This document shows, piece after piece, positions 1 to 5,928 of a stretch of DNA of 13,696 bases. The notes below the pieces were generated by a model. That model ran no database searches, was not told where the DNA came from, and saw only the letters and a program-made list of their open reading frames with translations. Numbering within the stretch: the stretch's first letter is position 1; each line of letters begins with the position of its first letter. A program made the translations under genes and the position numbers. This DNA is from CAYVMP01 sp964452635 (lineage in GTDB: Bacteria > Patescibacteriota > Minisyncoccia > Phycocordibacterales > DATDWN01): contig CAYVMP010000016.1 in assembly GCA_964452635.1 (NCBI GenBank), positions 1 through 13,696 on the forward strand, written 5' to 3'.

Positions 1-5
1 TAAGA

Positions 6-11
6 TATACT
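6..11 (+). promoter_or_regulatory. Probable -10 box of a leaderless promoter for the exonuclease gene
   Basis: TATACT differs from the TATAAT consensus at one position and ends 6 nt before the ATG at 18, so transcription would begin at or next to the start codon. The -35 region would lie outside the window, so only half of the promoter can be judged. Confidence 0.4.
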
Positions 12-17
12 ACCCTC

Positions 18-599
18 ATGAGAAAAATTGTATTCGATATCGAGACACGGAATATTTTTCAGGATGTTGGCTCCTCTGACCCAGTTGATCTCGATATTTC
101 TATCGTCTGTACGTACGACTATGAGACCAATACGTACGATAGTTTCCTTCAGGAAGACCTCCCGCGACTCTGGCCAATCCTTGAAAAGGCAGACCAGCTC
201 ATCACGTACAATGGCGATCATTTCGACATTCCCCTCCTCAATAAATATTATAAAAAAGCAGAGCGTGGAGACCTATCAAAATTCAAATCGCTCGATCTTC
301 TCAAAGAAATCAAAAACTCATACGGTAGACGAATGAAACTCGATCAGGTTGCCGAGGGTACGCTTGGGATTCATAAAAGTGGCAACGGTTTGGAAGCCAT
401 CGTGTGGTGGCGCAATGGAGAAATAGATAAAATACGAAAATATTGTCTTGATGATGTGAAAATAACCAAAGATGTGTATGAGTACGCCCTGAAACACAAA
501 CGACTCATGTTCAAAGAGGGACCGTTCGTCAAAGAAATAAAACTTGATACGAAACATTGGGAGCCTGTGGAGGAAGTGAAGACGCAGAGTTTGTTTTGA
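18..599 (+). CDS. RNase H-like DEDD-type 3'-5' exonuclease domain protein (YprB-like)
   Basis: This 193-aa protein is a single RNase H-fold exonuclease domain of the DEDD superfamily. Such enzymes remove nucleotides from 3' ends with two metal ions. The metal-binding motifs are visible: D7-I-E9 (motif I), N65-G-D-H-F-D70-I-P (motif II, D70 acidic), and Y142-C-L-D-D146 (motif III, DEDDy type). The length fits the short stand-alone 'predicted exonuclease' proteins (RNase_H_2/YprB-like) and is far shorter than DNA polymerase I. There is no polymerase or helicase domain, and the C-terminal 30 residues look like a simple charged tail. The substrate (DNA or RNA) cannot be told from sequence. The ATG at 18 is chosen because the conserved strand with D7 follows directly. 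No Shine-Dalgarno precedes it, but a -10-like TATACT ends 6 nt upstream, which suggests a leaderless mRNA. It is the only gene here ending in TGA. The family is secure; the role is not. Confidence 0.82.
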   Translation: MRKIVFDIETRNIFQDVGSSDPVDLDISIVCTYDYETNTYDSFLQEDLPRLWPILEKADQLITYNGDHFDIPLLNKYYKKAERGDLSKFKSLDLLKEIKNSYGRRMKLDQVAEGTLGIHKSGNGLEAIVWWRNGEIDKIRKYCLDDVKITKDVYEYALKHKRLMFKEGPFVKEIKLDTKHWEPVEEVKTQSLF

Positions 600-610
600 T
601 TCCTTATCCA

Positions 611-734
611 CCAATCACACAGAACATAACTTATTTTTGGAAACAGAATAAATCCCTGCTGGGATTTTTCTTCGCCCTCATCTTTTCACAGATTCCGGGA
701 TGTTCCAAAAATAAGTTATGTTCTGTGTGATTGG
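611..734. repeat. Perfect 32-bp inverted repeat with 60-nt spacer
   Basis: Positions 611-642 (starting CCAATCACACAGAACATAAC) and 703-734 are exact reverse complements over 32 bp, with a 60-nt spacer at 643-702. No open reading frame of note lies inside and no flanking target-site duplication is apparent. The element sits 11 bp behind the stop codon of the plus-strand exonuclease gene and faces the 3' end of the proposed minus-strand RNA, so it could act as a terminator for both. Perfect arms this long are unusual for a simple terminator. A MITE-like remnant or a selected RNA/DNA hairpin are alternatives. Its right arm begins inside GATGTTCCAAAA (699-710), which recurs in the palindrome at 8949-9083. 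Confidence 0.85.
650..669 (+). terminator. Small intrinsic terminator inside the inverted-repeat loop
   Basis: AAATCCC (650-656) pairs with GGGATTT (661-667) around a TGCT loop, and the T-run continues to 669. It lies 50 nt after the exonuclease stop codon in the correct orientation. The tract is only five T's, so it is moderate. Its position within the spacer of the larger palindrome means the two structures may compete or act together. Confidence 0.5.
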
Positions 735-792
735 CTCAGTGCGAATACAATCCAAGAACTACTGCGTAGTTTTAATGGAAATTTTTGTAATA

Positions 793-832
793 GAAAACCC
801 CTGAACCACTTGTGTGGATTCGGGGGGTTTTC
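793..832 (-). terminator. Terminator-like hairpin at the 3' end of the structured RNA
   Basis: GAAAACCCC (793-801) pairs with GGGGTTTTC (824-832). An inner stem CCAC/GTGG (806-809 with 814-817) has a TTGT loop and is extended by GAA/TTC pairs. An A-tract/T-tract stem of this kind can terminate in either direction. On the minus strand the last bases read GGGGTTTTC followed by TATTAC. Confidence 0.5.
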
Positions 833-1050
833 CGCAGACAATCTGTTGCGGACGATCAGTTCCCGTCGATCCGAATGTTCGGACCGGCGGGAACTGAAAT
901 ACGATGGAACAAGGCATGGGCGCCATTTTCCTGTTTGCCTCTTAAGCAAACGACGAGAAAATGGCGACCAGACAAACAACGGCATGCGAGTGATCGCTAC
1001 CCGTCAGCTCTGGGAGCTGACGACACCAGGATCACCCGCGGCGCCGGAGA

Positions 1051-1119
1051 TCAGCGGACGATGGACAAGGTCGATAACTTATGACCAACTGCCTTCAACG
1101 TGAGTGTGTTCGGTGGCAT
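1051..1119 (-). CDS. Putative 22-aa leader or small peptide with very strong Shine-Dalgarno
   Basis: An ATG at 1119 opens a 22-codon frame (starting MPPNTLTLKA, ending LSIVR) that stops at TGA. It is preceded by AAGGAGG at 1132-1126 with ideal 6-nt spacing. The wider sequence AGAAAGGAGGTG is a 12-nt complement of the usual bacterial 16S 3' tail. The peptide has no membrane segment or recognisable family. The start codon lies in the loop and stem of the GGTGGC-CTAT-GCCACC hairpin, so translation could be gated by folding. Alternatively the sequence pairs with 16S rRNA for another purpose and no peptide is made. The signal supporting it is the ribosome-binding site, not the peptide. Confidence 0.35.
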   Translation of the reverse strand: MPPNTLTLKAVGHKLSTLSIVR

Positions 1120-1170
1120 AGGCCACCTCCTTTCTTTCCCTTGAACCAATTCAATGAACTTACAGGGATA

Positions 1171-1198
1171 AGTATAGCACACTCACAAGTATTGTCAA
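1171..1198 (-). promoter_or_regulatory. Sigma-70-type promoter of the structured RNA
   Basis: Read on the minus strand, a consensus -35 TTGACA (1198-1193) is separated by 16 bp from -10 TATACT (1176-1171). The predicted start is near 1163. This is the best promoter match in the window. The spacer contains CACACTCAC (1178-1186 on the plus strand), whose inverted copy occurs at 1100-1108 inside the transcribed region. Confidence 0.75.
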
Positions 1199-1267
1199 CT
1201 AATTTTTGATGTAAAAATCAAAATACTTTTTTGGATTGCAAAAATATGGCTCTAAATAATGGTATTT
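1199..1267. other. AT-rich spacer between the RNA promoter and the uppP 3' end
   Basis: This 69-bp AT-rich stretch holds one small inverted repeat, TTTTGAT (1204-1210) with ATCAAAA (1217-1223), just upstream of the -35 box. It lacks a following T-run, so it is a poor uppP terminator on the minus strand and could instead be a minor regulatory palindrome. No gene is seen. Confidence 0.4.
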
Positions 1268-2119
1268 TTAGATCACGATGAAAATGAGTAGTGCGAGGAG
1301 AATGCGATACCAGACAAAAAGTGTTAGGTTGTGAGTTTTGAGATATCGAATAAGAAAATGTATAGAGATGAGTCCAACACTGAATGCAACGATGGATCCA
1401 AGGAGAAGTGAGCTACCGAAATGCGCTCCACCGACCTGAGTTGACCCGAGTACCGAGTCTGCAAAGAGATCATGTCGAACATCAAAAAGCTTTTTCAATC
1501 CTGCACCAAAGAGAATTGGCAGTGAGAGTACGAAGCTAAAGCGTGTTGCCTCCTCCTGTGAGAGTCCGGAGAAAAGCCCTCCTGAAATAGTGGCACCTGA
1601 ACGGGAAATTCCCGGAACCAAAGCGAGACATTGGAACAGGCCAACGACGATTCCCTTCCAGATAGTTACGGGCTCGCTCAAAACATTACCCGCGCGAATC
1701 TTCCGATCTCGCCACCACTGTGCACTCCACATGAGAAGGCTTCCAAGTACGAGTGTCACCGCGACCAAATGTGCATTACGAAATACCGTTTCCATATATT
1801 TCTCAAGAAAAAGCCCGAAAACAATAGCAGGAATAGTTCCAAGGATAACCGCAAAGAGAAGAGACCTGTCCGACTCTGCAACCACACGTCGAGTGAGCAT
1901 GTTCCATGCAGTTACAGTCAACTTCCACACATCAGGAAGAAAGTACACGAGCAGTGCACACGATGTAGCGAGTTGAAGGATAGCATCGAAGGCCAGTGCA
2001 CCACTCTCCCCCACACCGAGGAATTCCCGCACAAGGATGAGGTGCCCCGACGAAGACACAGGAATAAATTCCGTTGCCCCCTCTACGAAACCGAGGATTA
2101 TTGCACTCAGATGAGTCAT
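1268..2119 (-). CDS. uppP: Undecaprenyl-diphosphate phosphatase UppP (BacA)
   Basis: UppP is an integral membrane enzyme that dephosphorylates undecaprenyl diphosphate, regenerating the lipid carrier for peptidoglycan and other wall polymers; extra activity gives bacitracin resistance. Counting from the ATG at 2119 (283 aa), the signature E13-G-A-T-E17-F-I-P-V-S-S-S-G-H26 and the second motif P169-G-I-S-R173-S-G are intact. These contain the acidic pair, histidine and arginine expected in the active site. About seven or eight hydrophobic segments cover the rest, the normal family topology, and the length is typical. An in-frame GTG at 2137 would add six residues. I prefer 2119 because family members begin M-T-x-L-x-A-I-I-L-G just before the first motif. 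A -10-like TATACA at 2144-2139 would also place the transcript start downstream of the GTG. It is divergent from the DsbA-like gene. Confidence 0.95.
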   Translation of the reverse strand: MTHLSAIILGFVEGATEFIPVSSSGHLILVREFLGVGESGALAFDAILQLATSCALLVYFLPDVWKLTVTAWNMLTRRVVAESDRSLLFAVILGTIPAIVFGLFLEKYMETVFRNAHLVAVTLVLGSLLMWSAQWWRDRKIRAGNVLSEPVTIWKGIVVGLFQCLALVPGISRSGATISGGLFSGLSQEEATRFSFVLSLPILFGAGLKKLFDVRHDLFADSVLGSTQVGGAHFGSSLLLGSIVAFSVGLISIHFLIRYLKTHNLTLFVWYRILLALLIFIVI

Positions 2120-2170
2120 ACTATACAATGGTATCACATGTATATATTTTATTCGCTATCCATTTAACAC

Positions 2171-2881
2171 ATGAACACTGAAAAACTCGCCGTACCATTT
2201 GCTATCATTATCGCAGGAGCACTCATTGCTGGAGCTTTTTATTTTTCAAACATCAAAGCATCAGAGCAACTTGCCAAAACTCAGGCAAAGAGCGCTCAAC
2301 CTACACCAACAGACGGCGTCGGTGATATCCGACCAATCTCTGCAGACGATCACATGCTTGGAAACCCAAATGCAGATGTCATCATACTCGAATATTCAGA
2401 TACTGAATGTCCATTCTGCAAAATGTTCCATCCAACACTCAAACGAATCATGGATGAGTATGGCAAAAGTGGCAAAGTGGCATGGGTATACCGACATTTT
2501 CCTATTGACCAACTCCACTCAAAGGCACGCAAAGAGGCAGAGGCAACTGAGTGTGCAAACGAGCTTGGTGGTTCTATTAAATTCTGGGAATACATTGGCC
2601 AAGTCTACGAGAGAACACAGTCAAACAACAGTCTCGATCCAGCAGAACTTCCACGTATTGCAAAGGATGTCGGACTTGATGTTGCCAAATTCAATACATG
2701 TTTAAGTAGTGGCAAATACGCAACGAAAGTTCAGGCAGATTACGATGACGCAATCAAAGCAGGTGGACGTGGAACACCATACAGTATTCTCATCTCAAAG
2801 GATGGTACTAAAACTCCAATCAATGGTGCCGATTCATACGAAAATGTGAAGAGAACACTTGATGCACTCCTCGCGAGTTAG
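2171..2881 (+). CDS. Membrane-anchored DsbA-like thiol:disulfide oxidoreductase
   Basis: This 236-aa protein has one N-terminal hydrophobic segment (about residues 7-26) that should anchor it with the rest outside the membrane. A polar, proline-containing linker (27-60) and a DsbA-type thioredoxin fold follow. The active site C80-P-F-C83 and the cis-proline loop G201-T-P203 are both present. Two further cysteines, C128 and C177, lie in the helical insertion and could form a second structural disulfide, as in BdbD-type proteins. The expected role is introducing or shuffling disulfides in exported proteins. No DsbB or VKOR partner is visible in this window to reoxidise it. The start has no Shine-Dalgarno; a weak -10-like TATCCA ends 8 nt upstream, again hinting at a leaderless message. 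A strong hairpin terminator follows the stop codon. Confidence 0.88.
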   Translation: MNTEKLAVPFAIIIAGALIAGAFYFSNIKASEQLAKTQAKSAQPTPTDGVGDIRPISADDHMLGNPNADVIILEYSDTECPFCKMFHPTLKRIMDEYGKSGKVAWVYRHFPIDQLHSKARKEAEATECANELGGSIKFWEYIGQVYERTQSNNSLDPAELPRIAKDVGLDVAKFNTCLSSGKYATKVQADYDDAIKAGGRGTPYSILISKDGTKTPINGADSYENVKRTLDALLAS

Positions 2882-2898
2882 TCAACTACAATTTATTT

Positions 2899-2940
2899 AA
2901 AATTCGTCGAAAACATTCACCTGTTTTCGACGAATTTTTT
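2899..2940. terminator. Bidirectional intrinsic terminator between convergent genes
   Basis: A 16-bp stem (2899-2914 with 2923-2938, containing TTCGTCGAAAAC) closes an 8-nt loop and runs into T's up to 2940. It begins 18 bp after the DsbA-like stop and abuts the helicase stop codon at 2939-2941, so it can serve both convergent genes. The T-tract is clearly better on the plus strand. Confidence 0.9.
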
Positions 2941-5881
2941 AATTCACCAAAAACAATCTTTTCCGTTTGCACCACTCGCACTCTGGATCTTCGCATGTAT
3001 CCGTAAGAAATGATCCTGACCATACACTCTCAATAAGTTTTCCTATTTCTCCTTCGACTCGAGAGATATCGCCCTCCTCAATAGGTAGTGTAATCGTTGG
3101 ACATCGTCCTTTGCTCGTGGGTTTTACAAATATGAGAGATGGGTGTATTGGCTTTTTCGCGTATCGATTTTGACTCCGAAGAAGCATGTAGTAGAACACC
3201 AACTGTCTGAAATAATTCCCGTCTGAATCCTGTGTATCACCTTTGATTGCGTTTACACTCATTGCCTCACGTGTTTTGTAGTCGTACACAGAAACATCTG
3301 TATCTGTTTCGATAAGCGCATCGAGTTGACCATGAAGTTTGAGTGCTACTGGTTTTCCAGCGTACATTCCACTGTATTCGCTTTCAACCCAGCTCTCCGT
3401 CAACACACGACCATCCTGTGCGAAATAATCCACGAGCTCACTCGCTACAACCCCACTCTGTTCTAGCAACTCTTCGAGAATAATCTCTTTTTCAAAATAG
3501 GGCAGAAGTGACGCATTGAAATACTCCTGCACTGCAGTAGTGATCGTCTTCTGTATTGTGGAGACATCTCGCTTCTCTTCTTTCCAGACACGAGACAGTG
3601 CTCCGTGCATCGCGATTCCCTTTTCAGAAGTCCCTGATGGAGGTTCTGGGAGTCTAAAAATACTTTTGTAGAGAAACTGACTTGGACAGACACAGAAATG
3701 ATTGAGGGCTGTCACAGAGAGGCCATTGTTCACGAGTCTGCGTTTGGTATATTCGTGTATAGTTTTATATTGTTCACTCTGTAAACGATGTTTAATGTCT
3801 TCTGTGGATTCTTTCACATATTCACGTTCGACGAGTGGAGCTTCTTCGTGGATTACATGACTCTGGTCGAGTTCATCGATGAACCTGAGTGGCAAAAGTT
3901 CCCTGCCCATACTGTCAGCCTTCGGAGAAATGATCACAACGTGTTGACGTGCACGAGTCAGCGCTACATAGAAAAGCCGTCGAATATCTCGAACATCATC
4001 GTCTTCGTCCTTCTCACGAGGGAGAATAAACGGAGGCGAAACGTGTCTTCGCATCCACGATTCCTCAAGTGCGTATGGTAGAAATACGAAATCATATTCG
4101 AGACCCTTAGAGCCATGTGCGGTCATAATGTGTACTGGAGCGTCCACAATACCCAAACCGATTTTAATACTTTTGGTCTCTGCAGAAGTTCGATATGCGA
4201 GCAACTCTGTAATGAGGACGCGTGGATCATGTATGGACGACCGATGTGCTAGATCGGTAGCAAGTGCCACAATACCCCTCCACACCTCAACCGATACCGG
4301 ATCACGAGATATGAGCTCAGTGAGACCCGAAACACGAGCAAGTTCAATCACATACTCAATAGGACCCATACGTGTCTGTATATCGCGAAACAGCGCAAGC
4401 GATGGAATATCCTGCTCGATTGAGTACGACTGAGAACTTTTTATTTTTTGCACACACTCGATACTCGTCTGCCATGTCATACCCCACAGACCAGCAATGC
4501 ATGTTTCCAAAAGTGCCTCTCTGTGCGTTGGGTCTGCAATATATTCAAGTATATTGAAATACAAACGACCAATAGGATGAGCGAAAATATCAACTCCACG
4601 TTCAGCAGAAGCATCAATGCCATGAGCACGACAGAGAGCGAGCACCTGCTCAACATCACGGTTTCTTCTCACAATCACTGCGGTCGTACTCTCTGGATGG
4701 TTGCGGATAATCTGTTGAATGTGCTCAACGAACACTGCGTCTGCTGAATCTGTATTCGGAGCAGTAATGTACTCGATTGGTTTTTGATTGTGTTTTGAGT
4801 GTGCATCGAGACGAACACGAAGGTTTGTGTGTTCACCCTCTGCATAATTTCTCTCAATGAGTGCGTGTGTTGCATCGAGAATACGCTGGTGTGACCGGTA
4901 GTTACTTTTGAGAGAAATAACTTTCATATCACTCCATGTATGCTGAAACCGAAGGAAATTTTCCACGGACGCTCCTTGAAATCGATAGATTGCTTGCTTT
5001 TCATCACCAACCACAAAGACATTTGGTGACTCAAAAAAGTTGGCGAGCAAAGAAACAATCATGTTTTGAGAATCGTTTGTATCTTGATGTTCATCAACGA
5101 GAATGTACAGAAACTTTTCCTGCAATAATCTCAAAAGTAATTCATTTTCTTGTAAAGCACGGAGAAGTTCGAAGAGTAGATCATCAAAGTCGATTGTATT
5201 GTGTTCCCGTTTCTTCTCCTCGTATAGTGAATACACATCTGCAAAGAGGATTGTTCGTTCGCATTTTTTAATATGATCAAGAGCGTCTGCTTTGAGTTGT
5301 CCCTTTGTTGCGCCTCGTGTTGAGATAGATGATTCATCACCTTTGATTCTTTGTATCTCCTCCTGTGTATGTGTACGTACCATCTCCGGAGTCCATGCTT
5401 CTTTTTTAGAATCACTCACACTGCCGAGAATCTTGCCGACATAGAAATCTGGGTCACCGAGCGGTCGAAGTTTAGTAAATTTCTTGTCTTTCAAAATATC
5501 TCGAATGTACGACTCTGCGAGTACAGGCGTAATCTGTGTGGCACGATGGATTGTGGGAAAATATTCACCGAATTCAGCAATGACAGACGATGCAAAGCTG
5601 TGAAATGTAAAAATACCAACTTCATCTGCTCGGCTCCCTATGATTTCTCGAAGTTTAGCACGCATGGCTTTCACACCAACATCTGTAAATGTTAGCGCCA
5701 AAATACCAGACGGAGGAGTGTCTGTTTTAAGTAGAATATTGGCTATTCTCAGTGTAAGAATGGTCGTTTTGCCCGTTCCAGGCCCTGCAACGACCATTAC
5801 AGGCCCCTCAATCGAGTCTACAGCGAGTTTCTGCTCTGTATTGAGTTTTGAGTACCTCTGGTCAAAAACATGATTAGACAT
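2939..5881 (-). CDS. UvrD/PcrA-family helicase fused to a C-terminal Fe-S RecB-like nuclease
   Basis: This 980-aa protein is a superfamily 1A helicase with a nuclease. Helicase motifs appear in order: Q motif near L13-N-T-E-Q; Walker A G33-P-G-T-G-K-T39; V262-D-E-H-Q-D267 (Walker B); G292-D-E-K-Q-A-I-Y-R-F-Q; N327-Y-R-S-H; T587-A-H-G-S-K-G-L-E-Y; V639-A-L-T-R-A-R. The C-terminal PD-(D/E)XK domain shows H759, D854 and D867-Y-K869, plus Q893 in the following helix. Its four cysteines C732-P-S-Q-F-L-Y, C963, C968 and C971 match the Fe-S cluster ligands of AddB- and Cas4-type nucleases. The likely role is unwinding and resecting DNA ends in recombinational repair, perhaps in place of RecBCD or AddAB; that is inference. 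It lies 47 bp behind rpoD with a possible promoter of its own in the gap. No Shine-Dalgarno precedes the ATG. Confidence 0.92.
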   Translation of the reverse strand: MSNHVFDQRYSKLNTEQKLAVDSIEGPVMVVAGPGTGKTTILTLRIANILLKTDTPPSGILALTFTDVGVKAMRAKLREIIGSRADEVGIFTFHSFASSVIAEFGEYFPTIHRATQITPVLAESYIRDILKDKKFTKLRPLGDPDFYVGKILGSVSDSKKEAWTPEMVRTHTQEEIQRIKGDESSISTRGATKGQLKADALDHIKKCERTILFADVYSLYEEKKREHNTIDFDDLLFELLRALQENELLLRLLQEKFLYILVDEHQDTNDSQNMIVSLLANFFESPNVFVVGDEKQAIYRFQGASVENFLRFQHTWSDMKVISLKSNYRSHQRILDATHALIERNYAEGEHTNLRVRLDAHSKHNQKPIEYITAPNTDSADAVFVEHIQQIIRNHPESTTAVIVRRNRDVEQVLALCRAHGIDASAERGVDIFAHPIGRLYFNILEYIADPTHREALLETCIAGLWGMTWQTSIECVQKIKSSQSYSIEQDIPSLALFRDIQTRMGPIEYVIELARVSGLTELISRDPVSVEVWRGIVALATDLAHRSSIHDPRVLITELLAYRTSAETKSIKIGLGIVDAPVHIMTAHGSKGLEYDFVFLPYALEESWMRRHVSPPFILPREKDEDDDVRDIRRLFYVALTRARQHVVIISPKADSMGRELLPLRFIDELDQSHVIHEEAPLVEREYVKESTEDIKHRLQSEQYKTIHEYTKRRLVNNGLSVTALNHFCVCPSQFLYKSIFRLPEPPSGTSEKGIAMHGALSRVWKEEKRDVSTIQKTITTAVQEYFNASLLPYFEKEIILEELLEQSGVVASELVDYFAQDGRVLTESWVESEYSGMYAGKPVALKLHGQLDALIETDTDVSVYDYKTREAMSVNAIKGDTQDSDGNYFRQLVFYYMLLRSQNRYAKKPIHPSLIFVKPTSKGRCPTITLPIEEGDISRVEGEIGKLIESVWSGSFLTDTCEDPECEWCKRKRLFLVN

Positions 5882-5892
5882 GTGTATAGGAT

Positions 5893-5921
5893 ACCATATT
5901 TAGAATCAGTACAGATTCCAA
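5893..5921 (-). promoter_or_regulatory. Possible promoter for the helicase-nuclease gene
   Basis: On the minus strand TTGGAA (5921-5916) and TATGGT (5898-5893) are separated by exactly 17 bp, each two mismatches from consensus. Initiation would give a leader of about 5 nt before the ATG at 5881. The gene may also be read through from rpoD, since no terminator is seen in the 47-bp gap, only a 5-bp GAATC/GATTC hairpin. Confidence 0.35.
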
Positions 5922-5928
5922 ATCGACT

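Larger units (their letters stand above)
793..1163 (-). ncRNA. Unassigned highly structured RNA, about 370 nt
   Basis: A strong promoter at 1171-1198 fires leftward into a stretch visibly richer in G and C than its surroundings and full of near-perfect hairpins. These are 1112-1127 (GGTGGC/GCCACC), 990-1035 (GTGATC/GATCAC enclosing a 9-bp CGTCAGCTC/GAGCTGACG stem), 921-966 (10-bp CGCCATTTTC stem enclosing GTTTGC/GCAAAC), 856-897 (TCAGTTCCCG/CGGGAACTGA plus an inner stem, about 17 pairs with one mismatch), 831-852, and 793-832, which looks like a terminator. No long reading frame fits, apart from a 22-codon frame near the 5' end. Size would suit tmRNA or RNase P RNA. However, I find no tRNA-like ends, T-loop, alanine-rich tag, RNase P P4 motifs or SRP apical-loop motif on either strand. 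No minus-strand gene lies downstream before the oppositely oriented exonuclease gene, so it looks stand-alone and not a leader. The strand rests on the promoter; the plus strand has no comparable promoter. Confidence 0.5.

Noticed and set aside
946..993. Plus-strand GCAAACGACGAG, which resembles the start of the E. coli tmRNA tag (A-N-D-E)
   Set aside because: The frame does not end in the usual alanine-rich tag, no tRNA-like 5'/3' ends or CCA are present, and the bases are explained by the 921-966 hairpin.
1051..1053. UGA recoding (as glycine, seen in Gracilibacteria/Absconditabacteria) extending the small frame or the exonuclease gene
   Set aside because: No long conserved gene in the window contains in-frame UGA, and the exonuclease domain is complete before its TGA stop.
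716..1103. Open frames of about 90-97 codons on both strands across the hairpin region
   Set aside because: They lack ribosome-binding sites, have low-complexity cysteine/arginine/serine-rich translations matching no family, and cover palindromes that force open frames on both strands.
1124..1135. Plus-strand CACCTCCTTTCT, identical to the usual 3' end of 16S rRNA
   Set aside because: No helix 45 or other 16S sequence precedes it. It is better read as a minus-strand Shine-Dalgarno complementing that tail.
2120..2137. GTG start for uppP at 2137
   Set aside because: The extra six residues precede the usual family N-terminus, and the likely -10 box would place the transcript start downstream of the GTG.
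1631..2167. 178-codon open frame antisense to uppP
   Set aside because: It overlaps an intact uppP completely and shows no family motifs.
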